Of a stretch of DNA of 64,000 bases, positions 1-7,275 are shown in pieces. The notes under the pieces are model-generated. The model had not been told where the DNA came from and did no database searches. It saw only the letters and a list, made by a program, of their open reading frames with translations. The DNA comes from Chloroflexaceae bacterium. GTDB lineage: Bacteria; Chloroflexota; Chloroflexia; Chloroflexales; Chloroflexaceae. Both the position numbers and the translations under genes were made by a program. Numbering within the stretch: position 1 is the first letter of the stretch; every line of letters starts with the position of its first letter. Where the stretch lies: assembly GCA_012031225.1 (NCBI GenBank), contig JAAUTZ010000001.1, positions 1 through 64,000 of the forward strand, given 5' to 3'.

Positions 1-371
1 TCTCGATGTGGCCTTATGTCATCCCCACCAGCCTCACCATCTTCGACGCTGCGGCGCCGGAGTCGAGCCAGCGCTTCATGCTGGTCGGCGCGAGCGTGCT
101 GATCCCGCTGATCCTCGGCTACACCGCCTATGCCTACTGGGTGTTCCGCGGCAAGGTACGGACTGGCGAGGGCCTACCACTGATCGCCGCCCATCGCGCA
201 CCCCTGCCAATCCCCCACCACCCGCCCCGCGCCAGACGGCTTATACGGGGGCTACGCAGCAACTTGAAGCGAATGAGCTACCACCACACGGACCCGCGCA
301 TGCGCCCTCCGGCACTACCCGCCCGCGCCTTGCCAGCCCCCATCCCAACCAGTCCCCGCGTGAGTCGCTGA
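1..371 (+). CDS. cydB: Cytochrome bd ubiquinol oxidase subunit II, C-terminal fragment
   Basis: This is the 3' end of a gene that starts before the window. The visible residues WPYVIPTSLTIFDAAAPESS, the hydrophobic helix LVGASVLIPLILGYTAYAY and the closing WVFRGKVR match the last transmembrane segment and tail of CydB. CydB pairs with CydA in the membrane quinol oxidase that reduces oxygen with high affinity. CydB proteins normally end shortly after the RGKVR motif. Here the frame stays open for about 65 more Pro/Arg-rich residues to a TGA at 369-371, which overlaps the next ATG as TGATG. The tail is either a lineage-specific extension or a sign of a lost stop codon. The family call is firm; the exact end rests on the open frame only. 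Confidence 0.88.
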   Translation, partial: SMWPYVIPTSLTIFDAAAPESSQRFMLVGASVLIPLILGYTAYAYWVFRGKVRTGEGLPLIAAHRAPLPIPHHPPRARRLIRGLRSNLKRMSYHHTDPRMRPPALPARALPAPIPTSPRVSR

Positions 372-1951
372 TGGGCAACTCGCTAGATCGGCTCAATCAG
401 AATGCCCGCACGGGCGGCTTGCGCCCTTCGCAGACAGTGAATGAGCGCGTGCAGCGCGTCAGTCGGACACCCCCCCCGCCGCGCCGTACAATGCCCCCAC
501 CACCCGCGCAGAGGGATGCGCCGGAAGCCAACGAACCACCGCGTGCGCTAGCACGTAGGCGAGCGACGTATGCGGACAATGATGCAGACGTGGCCGCGTT
601 GCTGGCCCAAGAGCGACCACGGCCCGACTCACTGTTTATGATCCAAACGCCACCCTACGGCACACCGTCGGCGGCACAGCTTGCCCACCGCGAGGCAATG
701 GTGCAATCGCAGGGCAATATCACCCGCGCCGACCTGATTCCGGCGGTGCTGGATCGTCCGTACCTGCCGATCCCCGCGCTCGAAATGTTCGGCATCCCTG
801 ATCTGCGCCACTACCAACAGCGCGGGTGTTGGTTGCACCCGGCTCTGCTGTTGGTGGTTGCGCTGCTGCTGTTTGGGGTTGGTATGCTGCTCAACCCCAC
901 CGGACGTACCGTGATTAGTAGCTGGGGCAATACGGTCACGACTACGATGCAGCAGACGTTTAGGCCGAATGCCCCAACCGGCAGCACGCAGGGCAACCCG
1001 CCCGGCAACTACGTGCTGCGTGCGCCACCAAGCCTGCTGCCGCAACACATTGATGAAATCCTCACGTCGTATGGCTCACCCGCCGCAGGCACTGGGCAAG
1101 CGTGGTATAACGTAGGCCGCGAGTATGGCATTGATCCGGCATTCGCGGTTGCCTTCTTTGTGCATGAAAGCACGGCCGGCACTGCGCCCGGCTGGGCTGG
1201 CTGGAAGCCCGACGGCAGCAGCACGCACAATGTCGGCAATATTATTTGTGCCGGTTATCCGACCTGCTTTGGGCGGTTCCGCGATTATCCCACATGGGAG
1301 GCAGGTATCCGCGATTGGTATCGCTTGATTGACGTAGAGTACCTGAATGGGCGTGGGCATCAAACTGTCGCGGATATTATCCCCGTCTATGCACCTGCCT
1401 TTGAGAATAATGTCGCCCTCTATGTGAATACGGTGCATCAGCTCGTAGACACATGGCGGATCAATTATGGTCGCGGCAGCGGCATTCCGGCGAGTGTCCT
1501 GCGGCCCGCTGGCAATCCGCTCGGCGCAGCCAACACCGTGCTTACGCAGGGCTATGGGGTGGGCACGCACGCCCCCGCCAATGTGTGGGGCGCGATTGAC
1601 CTCGCCCTTGATGGGACGGGCGACGGGCTTGCCGATCCACATGGCACGCTCGGCAAGCCGGTGTATGCCACCCACAGCGGCAGCGTCAAAGTCACGCTGA
1701 ATTCGTATCCGGCGGGGAATCACGTCTGGGTCGTTAATGAGGAGTACCGCACCGGCTACGCGCACCTGCTGGAAGTGCTGGTGCAAACTGGACAGGAAGT
1801 GCGGCGCGGAACCCAAATCGGCACGATTGGCTCAACGGGGATGTCCTCTGGGCCGCACCTTGATTATCAGATCTGGCAGAAGCAGAACGGCAACTGGATC
1901 AATGTCAATCCGATGGAATACAGCCCACTAGGGGCTTTGAAAGCAGAGTAG
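371..1951 (+). CDS. Membrane-anchored lytic transglycosylase/glucosaminidase-like protein with M23-like C-terminal domain
   Basis: The 526-residue product starts at the ATG overlapping the cydB stop. Residues 1-150 are Pro/Arg-rich and disordered-looking; a single hydrophobic segment lies near 155-175 (HPALLLVVALLLFGVGMLL). Residues about 240-365 resemble a lysozyme-fold wall hydrolase: DPAFAVAFFVHEST would carry the catalytic Glu, followed by a HNVGNI motif. Residues about 390-520 resemble an M23/LytM metallopeptidase or lipoyl-like beta fold (GTLGKPVYATHSGSVKV, YAHL, STGMSSGPHLDYQIW). The usual M23 zinc motifs are not intact: HxGxD reads WGAID and HxH reads HLD. The C-terminal domain may therefore bind wall polymers rather than cut them. 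The frame is open upstream, but that stretch is cydB in another frame. Likely role: cell-wall remodelling outside the membrane. Confidence 0.75.
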   Translation: MGNSLDRLNQNARTGGLRPSQTVNERVQRVSRTPPPPRRTMPPPPAQRDAPEANEPPRALARRRATYADNDADVAALLAQERPRPDSLFMIQTPPYGTPSAAQLAHREAMVQSQGNITRADLIPAVLDRPYLPIPALEMFGIPDLRHYQQRGCWLHPALLLVVALLLFGVGMLLNPTGRTVISSWGNTVTTTMQQTFRPNAPTGSTQGNPPGNYVLRAPPSLLPQHIDEILTSYGSPAAGTGQAWYNVGREYGIDPAFAVAFFVHESTAGTAPGWAGWKPDGSSTHNVGNIICAGYPTCFGRFRDYPTWEAGIRDWYRLIDVEYLNGRGHQTVADIIPVYAPAFENNVALYVNTVHQLVDTWRINYGRGSGIPASVLRPAGNPLGAANTVLTQGYGVGTHAPANVWGAIDLALDGTGDGLADPHGTLGKPVYATHSGSVKVTLNSYPAGNHVWVVNEEYRTGYAHLLEVLVQTGQEVRRGTQIGTIGSTGMSSGPHLDYQIWQKQNGNWINVNPMEYSPLGALKAE

Positions 1952-2029
1952 CGCATGGATGAGTCCTCGCACGAGTTTGATCGCCACAAGAATGGACATC
2001 GTGAAGCATCCGCCGAACTGGAGGCAGCA

Positions 2030-2506
2030 ATGACAATGGACGAGAACCTGAATGGGTTACAGGCATTTGACCGGCTGGGTGAGTATCTCGAGGCGAACAA
2101 TTGGCATCCGCAACGCCTACCGGACAAGTACGTCTACCGCACCGTCTTTCGCGGAACCAACGGCACGTTCGTCTGCTATGCCCAAATACGCACCGATGCT
2201 GAACAGTTTGTGTTTTATGTCCTCGCGCCCGTCAAAGTCCCCGAAAGCCAACATATGCTGGTGGGCGAGTACCTGACCCGTGCGAATTACGGGATGTACA
2301 TCGGCAACTTCGAGATGGACTTGAGCGATGGCGAGGTGCGCTACAAAAGCAGCTTCGACTTTGAGGATGTGGAGTTGAGCGATGAACTGATCCGCAACGC
2401 CCTATGGCCCGCTGTGCGGATGATGGACAAGTACCTGCCCGGCATGTTCAAGTGTATGTATGGCGGGATCAGTCCGGCGGATGCTATTGAGGAGATTGAG
2501 GGGTAA
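2030..2506 (+). CDS. YbjN domain protein
   Basis: The product is a soluble protein of about 158 residues. The central and C-terminal motifs VFYVLAPVKVPE, LTRANYGMYIGNFEMDLSDG, EVRYKSSFDFEDVELS and MMDKYLPGMF are typical of the YbjN family (also called sensory transduction regulators). These are type III secretion chaperone-like folds of unsettled function in bacteria and cyanobacteria. I chose the ATG at 2030 because GGAGG (2020-2024) stands 5 nt before it. An in-frame ATG at 1955 would add 25 residues but has no clear ribosome site. It follows the wall protein closely and could share its transcript. The family is secure; the start and the role are not. Confidence 0.82.
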   Translation: MTMDENLNGLQAFDRLGEYLEANNWHPQRLPDKYVYRTVFRGTNGTFVCYAQIRTDAEQFVFYVLAPVKVPESQHMLVGEYLTRANYGMYIGNFEMDLSDGEVRYKSSFDFEDVELSDELIRNALWPAVRMMDKYLPGMFKCMYGGISPADAIEEIEG

Positions 2507-2656
2507 GCCAAGCACCACGATCAGCGATAGTTTCTGCACCGCCCTGTAAGCATGCAACCATCCGCGCCTTTCGCACGTCACAGCAGCAGGTTCACGTCAG
2601 CGCAAGGAATAGGGATCTCGTTTTGCCAGCAGCACTGGAACAGGAGTGGTCGAGCG

Positions 2657-3118
2657 ATGATGCAACCGCGTTTATACCGTAGCCGTACCCAGCGTATGAT
2701 TGCGGGGATCTGCGGCGGGCTAGCTGAATACCTCGTGGTTGATCCCATTATGGTGCGGATGGTCTTTGGAGGACTATTGCTGCTGAATTGGCTGATCCTG
2801 CCGCTCTATCTCGTGCTATGGCTGATCACGCCGCTTGCGCCAATCACGCCAATCACGCCGATCACGCCCGCTGCGCCGCATACCCCGCCCGCACCTGAAC
2901 CAACCCTGCCGCGCACCACCCGCACTCCTTCGCCCCCCAATCCGCCCCTTGTTGCCCATCACGAGCGTCGCCGCAACTGGCGCACACTCGGCTACGTATT
3001 GGTAGGTAGCGGTGGGCTGATCGTCATTGAGCAGCTTGGCAGTGCCGCCGTGACCGGATTAGCTCCGTTGCTGTTGGTGGTGAGTGGGGTGATACTTGTG
3101 TTGCGGCAGCGTTTGTAG
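2657..3118 (+). CDS. PspC domain membrane protein
   Basis: The N-terminal 60 residues (LYRSRTQRMIAGICGGLAEY, VDPIMVRMVF, then a helix LLLLNWLILPLYLVLWL) are a classic PspC domain, a small membrane module named after phage-shock protein C. A low-complexity linker rich in Pro and Thr follows (three copies of PITPITP-like sequence near residue 60). The protein ends with two more hydrophobic segments. The open frame reaches back to 2552, but AGGAG at 2642-2646 lies 10 nt before the ATG at 2657 (a second ATG is at 2660), so that start is preferred. The expected role is envelope-stress sensing; no other psp genes are visible nearby. Confidence 0.85.
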   Translation: MMQPRLYRSRTQRMIAGICGGLAEYLVVDPIMVRMVFGGLLLLNWLILPLYLVLWLITPLAPITPITPITPAAPHTPPAPEPTLPRTTRTPSPPNPPLVAHHERRRNWRTLGYVLVGSGGLIVIEQLGSAAVTGLAPLLLVVSGVILVLRQRL

Positions 3119-3182
3119 CCCCCAGCAACCGTTCATAATCACCGAGTAGCATTGTGATAACGCACACAGAAGCGATAAACAA

Positions 3183-3211
3183 TTGACGCACTACCGCCTT
3201 CGTGCTATGAT
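3183..3211 (+). promoter_or_regulatory. Sigma70-type promoter of the methyltransferase gene
   Basis: TTGACG (3183-3188) and TATGAT (3206-3211) are 17 bp apart, and TGC directly precedes the -10, an extended -10 element. Transcription would start near 3218, about 24 nt before the ATG at 3242, which has GAGGAG upstream. Confidence 0.7.
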
Positions 3212-3241
3212 CGTAAAAGGGTAGTGACAATCTGAGGAGCT

Positions 3242-4006
3242 ATGAGTTCCTACGCGGTCCAGCTGGCGGCACACCAGCAAAAGTATACCCAAGCGATTGC
3301 CCAAGCCCGCCATACTGGGGCGCAGGGCTTTACAGCATGGTTCAACCGCGAGGCCGCCCAAGATGCTACTCAAGCAATGGTGCGCGGCTTCTGGGATTTC
3401 GGGATGCACATTCTCACCCCGCCCGTGTGCGCCCACTTGGATCGCCCGGAGCGGCGCAGCGCACTCGAAATCGGCTACGGCGGGGGTCGTCTGCTGTATG
3501 CCGCAAGTCACTTCTTCGGCTGGGTACACGGGGTAGATATTCACGCTGAGGCGGGCTATGTTGCCCAACAGTTGCGGGCGGCGGGGCGGCACAACTTCCA
3601 GCTCTACCGCACGCCGGGCGATGTATTGCCTATTGCGGATGCAAGTGTGGATTTGGTCTACTCGTTTATTGTGTTGCAGCATCTGCCGCGCTACACCGTT
3701 CTGGTGCGCTACCTCCACGAGACCCGGCGGTGCTTGCGGGCAGGCGGGGTTGCGCAGCTCTACTTCGGGCGATTCGGGCGGCTGCACGCCCTGCATCAAG
3801 TGCGCTGGTGGTGGCGCGGCTACCGCGAAGTACCGCACGCCACCGCCAACCAGATCAGTTTGGTGGTGCGGGTTGGGGTAATGCGCCGGCTGTGTGCCAC
3901 GCTAGGGCTACAGGTGCTCGCCCACGGCTCATCCTACTATCGGGTGCCCGATGGCTACCCTACCCAGCGCGGCGGGCAGAGCTATGTCACCCTGTATAGG
4001 GGCTAA
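3242..4006 (+). CDS. Class I SAM-dependent methyltransferase
   Basis: The 254-residue soluble protein has a Rossmann methyltransferase core. Motif I is ALEIGYGGGRLLYAA (about residues 75-89), the acidic end of strand 2 is VHGVDI, motif II/III is DASVDLVYSFIVLQHL, and a post-motif LRAGGVAQLY follows. It resembles the Methyltransf_11/25 group. The substrate cannot be read from sequence. A helical N-terminal region of about 70 residues precedes the core. The ATG has GAGGAG at a good distance and a strong promoter. Downstream genes (acylphosphatase, flippase-like protein) follow closely on the same strand and may be co-transcribed. Confidence 0.85.
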   Translation: MSSYAVQLAAHQQKYTQAIAQARHTGAQGFTAWFNREAAQDATQAMVRGFWDFGMHILTPPVCAHLDRPERRSALEIGYGGGRLLYAASHFFGWVHGVDIHAEAGYVAQQLRAAGRHNFQLYRTPGDVLPIADASVDLVYSFIVLQHLPRYTVLVRYLHETRRCLRAGGVAQLYFGRFGRLHALHQVRWWWRGYREVPHATANQISLVVRVGVMRRLCATLGLQVLAHGSSYYRVPDGYPTQRGGQSYVTLYRG

Positions 4007-4052
4007 CGAGGCTAATGCTTCAAGAGCAAGCGAGAGTAGAAAGAAACACGTT

Positions 4053-4339
4053 ATGACGCTTGACCATATCTGTGCGCGGCTTCTCATCTCAGGCAAAGTG
4101 CAGGGCGTAGGCTTTCGCATTGCGCTACGCGATCAGGCGCGGCAGGTGGGGGTCGTGGGGTGGGTGCGGAACACCCCCGATGGGTACGTCGAAGCCTATC
4201 TCGAAGGCGGCAACGCAGCGGTACGGCGCATCATTAGTTGGTGTTATGGGGGGCCCCACAGGCACAGGTCGAGCGCGTGCAGGTGCAGTGGCAAGAACCA
4301 GAACGAACGCTCACCGATTTTATGATCGAGTATACCTGA
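4053..4339 (+). pseudogene. acyP: Acylphosphatase, interrupted by a one-base frameshift
   Basis: The first 65 or so residues are clear acylphosphatase: LLISGKVQGVGFR holds the phosphate-binding loop and catalytic Arg, and VGWVRNTPDGYVEAYLEG holds the catalytic Asn. The frame is lost in the run of six G at about 4250-4255. After it, the frame that encodes the expected C-terminus (GAPQAQVERVQVQW, then ERTLTDFMIEYT) continues to TGA at 4337-4339. One extra G would restore a 95-residue protein of normal family length. As written, the frame would instead continue into an unrelated tail ending at 4325. Either the gene is a recent pseudogene or one base is missing in the assembly. It sits 4 bp before the next gene. 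Confidence 0.82.
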
Positions 4340-4343
4340 GCCT

Positions 4344-5438
4344 ATGCAATTTGTGCGAAAACATTGGCGTGTCTTGACCAGCGGCTTGATCAGCGTCGGT
4401 ATTCTGATCCTCGCTTTCGTTAATCGGGCGTGGCTAGCAGAGGCATTTCTGGTCGTTGCCGATGCCAATCGCACATGGCTGGTGTTCGCGTTGGTGGTCA
4501 TCTTGATGAGCTACCTGATCAGCGCACAGGTGCTAGCTTTGACGCTGCACTCAATCGGCTACCGCTTGGGCTTTTTGCGCACATGGGCAACTGGGCTAGT
4601 GGCGATCATCATTAGCCAATCCGTGCCTGCGGGCGGTGTGGGCAGCTACGCCTTCCTGCTGGGTGTATTCCGGCGGCGGGGCATCCCTCCCGTAGAGTCG
4701 GCACTGGCGGCCTCAATGGAGAGCCTCAGCTACGTCTCAGCTATGCTCCTGATCTTCGCCTTCAGCCTGCTCTACCTCACGCTGCACGGGCTGGCTACCG
4801 GCGGTGCCAGCTATATTGCGGCTCTAGTTGCCCTCACCCTGATCGGCTCGGCAGCATACGTGCTAACCCGTAGCCAAGCTGAACTCGAACGCTGGCTGCA
4901 CACGCTCAACAGTGGCTTGGGCGATACGCTTCAGCACCGGCTCGGAGCCAACTGGATCGAGCGCGGGGTGCGCCGCCTCGTCACCAGCCGCCAGATGCTG
5001 ACCAGCCGCCGCCGCGATCTCGTGCATTTGGTGGTGATCCAGATCATCGGGCTGAGTGGGCACGCACTGGCGATGCTGCTCGTACTCCGCAGCTTGGGCA
5101 CCCATACCAGCTTTGCCATTGTGCTGACGGCATTCGGGATTGCCCTGATTACCAGCACCTTCAATGTGCTGCCCGGCGGCGGCGGCACCGTCGAGGCGGC
5201 AATTGTCGCCGTGCTTCTCCAGCTTGGTGTCGGTAGTGCGGCGGTTGCCGCCGCGATCATCTTTCGCCTGTTCAATTTCTGGCTGCTCACGCCCGTTGCC
5301 GCTGGCTGCTACTACTGGCTGATGCACGAACCCCCTGAAGAACCTATCGTCCTTGAGCAATCCCTGCCGCTGCGCCCGCCCTCAGATGTGATGATGCCCG
5401 CTACACCGAATCCACCGAGCGCATCTGAAACAGAATAG
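4344..5438 (+). CDS. Lysylphosphatidylglycerol synthase TM region/UPF0104-type flippase-like membrane protein
   Basis: The 364-residue integral membrane protein has about eight hydrophobic helices. Family hallmarks include SQSVPAGGVGSYAFLLGVFRR (about residues 92-112), LPGGGGTVEAAIVAVLL (about 275-291) and a basic loop between them. This is the AglD/YbhN/LPG-synthase membrane family, whose members move or modify lipids and lipid-linked sugars; the soluble aminoacyl-transferase domain of MprF is absent. The start ATG follows the acylphosphatase stop by 4 bp, so translational coupling is plausible. The last 35 residues are cytoplasmic, Pro-rich and look disordered. A flippase-type role is inferred from the family. 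Confidence 0.82.
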   Translation: MQFVRKHWRVLTSGLISVGILILAFVNRAWLAEAFLVVADANRTWLVFALVVILMSYLISAQVLALTLHSIGYRLGFLRTWATGLVAIIISQSVPAGGVGSYAFLLGVFRRRGIPPVESALAASMESLSYVSAMLLIFAFSLLYLTLHGLATGGASYIAALVALTLIGSAAYVLTRSQAELERWLHTLNSGLGDTLQHRLGANWIERGVRRLVTSRQMLTSRRRDLVHLVVIQIIGLSGHALAMLLVLRSLGTHTSFAIVLTAFGIALITSTFNVLPGGGGTVEAAIVAVLLQLGVGSAAVAAAIIFRLFNFWLLTPVAAGCYYWLMHEPPEEPIVLEQSLPLRPPSDVMMPATPNPPSASETE

Positions 5439-5544
5439 CCGCACTGATGGTGGGATGGTGGGATAGTAGGATCGTGGGCACAGCCCCTGATCCCGCACAC
5501 CTGCCCCCTACTCCCAACCATTCGCACAGGTATTGTTCACTTTA

Positions 5545-5617
5545 TGCAAATCCTTTGCACTGGTTGACATTTTAGGGTGATAGTCTTACAATGGATGTAG
5601 TATGTATTCTGTACTAC
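5545..5617 (+). promoter_or_regulatory. Near-consensus promoter of the acsF operon with two flanking inverted repeats
   Basis: TTGACA (5564-5569) and TACAAT (5587-5592) are 17 bp apart, close to the sigma70 ideal. A perfect inverted repeat TGCAAA-TCC-TTTGCA (5545-5559) ends 4 bp before the -35, where an activator could sit. A second one, GTAGTA-N9-TACTAC (5597-5617), covers the expected transcription start near 5599, a usual place for a repressor. The following 5' leader runs to the ATG at 5714. Confidence 0.72.
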
Positions 5618-5713
5618 ACCACTGCTGCTTGCTACCCTCTTTTGGCAGTGAACCAGAGGACAGGGGTAGCCCCTCCACACCAGCGCGTGTGCAACCGAGA
5701 AGGAGCCACAAGG

Positions 5714-6049
5714 ATGCAACGAGTATTGGGAGCCAGCCTACTAGCCGGTGCAGCAACAGCGGCATTGTGGCATTGGTATACCCGCGAGACAATGCTACAA
5801 GGCACGGCTACCGTGCATTTGCAGAGCGAACACGAGCATTTTCATTTACACGTTGATTTGCCGTCGGCAATGGAGATTGAGCCGGGCGATACCTTGATTA
5901 TTGAAACGATGCCCGAAGTCGTGGGCGAAACACGCGGCGAGATCACCTACACCAGCCCAGTGCAACTCCACAAAGCGAGCTGGCTGCGCCGGAATTTGGT
6001 CAAGAGTAGTAGCCTCGTTGAGATTAGCGAATTGGTAGATCACCCCTAA
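5714..6049 (+). CDS. Small conserved-looking protein upstream of acsF, unknown function
   Basis: I do not recognise this family. The 111-residue product begins with a short hydrophobic stretch (VLGASLLAGAATAALWHWY), which could be a membrane anchor or uncleaved signal. A His-rich beta-like segment follows (HLQSEHEHFHLHVDLP), then a compact region with PGDTLIIETMPEVVG and a basic patch (KASWLRRNLVKSSS). AAGGAG at 5699-5704 is well placed before the ATG. It is the first gene after a strong promoter and ends 18 bp before acsF, so the two are almost certainly co-transcribed. Its function may serve the cyclase step or iron handling, but that is a guess from position and the His cluster. Confidence 0.72.
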   Translation: MQRVLGASLLAGAATAALWHWYTRETMLQGTATVHLQSEHEHFHLHVDLPSAMEIEPGDTLIIETMPEVVGETRGEITYTSPVQLHKASWLRRNLVKSSSLVEISELVDHP

Positions 6050-6067
6050 ACTGAGGAGTTAACGATT

Positions 6068-7144
6068 ATGGAAGTGATGCCTGATCTGAGTAGCACCACC
6101 CGCCACGCACTGCAAGAGGCGGTGTTGCAGCCACGTTTCTATACAACCGATTTCGATGCCGTAGATCAGCTCCGCATTTCGCACATGCAGGATGAATTTG
6201 CGTGGATGATGAATGAATTTGAGCGTGACTACAACCGTAACCACTTCGTCCGCAATGATGAGTTCCTCACCGATTTCGACGATATGCCCGAACGCCAAGC
6301 CTTCATCGAGTTTCTGGAGCGCAGCTGCACCGCCGAATTCAGCGGCTGCCTGCTGTACGCCGAGATGTACAAGCACCTGCACGATCCGATCCTCCGCGCA
6401 ACGTTTAAGTATATGAGCCGCGACGAAGGCCGCCACGCCGGTTTCCTGAACAAGACGATGGCTGATCTAAATGTGGCTCTGAACCTGCATGTGTTGCAAA
6501 CGCGCAAGCAGTACACCCACTTCAAACCCAAATTTATCTTTTATGCTACGTACCTGTCCGAGAAGATCGGCTATGCCCGCTACATCACAATCTATCGCCA
6601 CCTAGAGCGCAATCCGCAGTATACAATCCACCCCATCTTCAAGTGGTTTGAGGAGTGGTGCAACGATGAGTATCGGCACGGTGAGTTCTTCGCGCTGCTG
6701 ATGCGGAGCCAGCCAGAGCTATTGCAGGGCGGCAACGTGCGCTGGATTCGCTTCTTCCTACTGGCGGTGTATGCTACGATGTACCTGAACGATGCCAGCC
6801 GCGCCAGCTTCTACGCCGCAATGGGGCTAAATTGGCGCGCCTATGATCAGAAGGTGATCCGCCTGTGCAACGAGATTGTGACGCAGGTGTTCCCTGTCTC
6901 GCTGCCGATTGACAACCCGCAGTTCTACCGCAATCTGGATGCGTGTGTTGCCTACAATAGCCAGATCGCGGCTCTCGCCGGGCGCACCGATCCGCTCGCC
7001 CAAGCCCAGAAAACACGCCTGCGGGCAGCGATTGCCACGCGCCTGTACGCAACCTACCAACTCACGCCCGTACCGACCACCGCCGCCAACATCTGGAAAG
7101 GCTTGCCCAACTTTACCGTCTACCGCGCTTCAACCGCCGCGTAG
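6068..7144 (+). CDS. acsF: Mg-protoporphyrin IX monomethyl ester (oxidative) cyclase
   Basis: The 358-residue product matches AcsF over its whole length. AcsF forms the isocyclic (E) ring of bacteriochlorophyll, using molecular oxygen to turn Mg-protoporphyrin monomethyl ester into protochlorophyllide. It is a diiron ferritin-like enzyme: the ligand motifs ERSCTAEFSGCLLYAEM (Glu near 90), DEGRH (Glu120, His123) and NDEYRHGE in the second half are all present. GAGGAG lies before the ATG. In this lineage AcsF works alongside the oxygen-independent BchE under oxic or low-oxygen conditions; bchE is not in the window. It is co-transcribed with the small gene at 5714, and the 3' end runs into an inverted repeat array. 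Very sure of the identity. Confidence 0.95.
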   Translation: MEVMPDLSSTTRHALQEAVLQPRFYTTDFDAVDQLRISHMQDEFAWMMNEFERDYNRNHFVRNDEFLTDFDDMPERQAFIEFLERSCTAEFSGCLLYAEMYKHLHDPILRATFKYMSRDEGRHAGFLNKTMADLNVALNLHVLQTRKQYTHFKPKFIFYATYLSEKIGYARYITIYRHLERNPQYTIHPIFKWFEEWCNDEYRHGEFFALLMRSQPELLQGGNVRWIRFFLLAVYATMYLNDASRASFYAAMGLNWRAYDQKVIRLCNEIVTQVFPVSLPIDNPQFYRNLDACVAYNSQIAALAGRTDPLAQAQKTRLRAAIATRLYATYQLTPVPTTAANIWKGLPNFTVYRASTAA

Positions 7145-7269
7145 CAAGGTGTCAGGTATCAGGTGCGAGGTATCAGGTGTAGCCCATACGCACAGCGTAT
7201 CCCCGCCGCAGATTTTCTTATACTTGATACCTGACACCTCACACCTGACACCTCACGCCTGACACCTTG
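7145..7269. repeat. Inverted array of AGGTGTCAGGT-type units
   Basis: Left arm 7145-7180 repeats (A)GGTGTCAGG / AGGTATCAGG units. Right arm 7226-7269 repeats the complement (CCTGACACCT). The outer ends CAAGGTGTCAGG (7145-7156) and CCTGACACCTTG (7258-7269) are exact complements. The array fills the gap between convergent acsF and the hydrolase gene, so it may act as a two-way terminator. Similar arrays occur at 12168, 35996 and 45192. Confidence 0.85.
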
Positions 7270-7275
7270 CAAGGG

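Noticed and set aside
8-370. Open frame extending the wall protein 121 codons upstream to position 8
   Set aside because: This stretch is cydB in another frame, with a clear CydB tail; the N-terminus in this frame has no recognisable features and the ATG at 371 overlaps the cydB stop.
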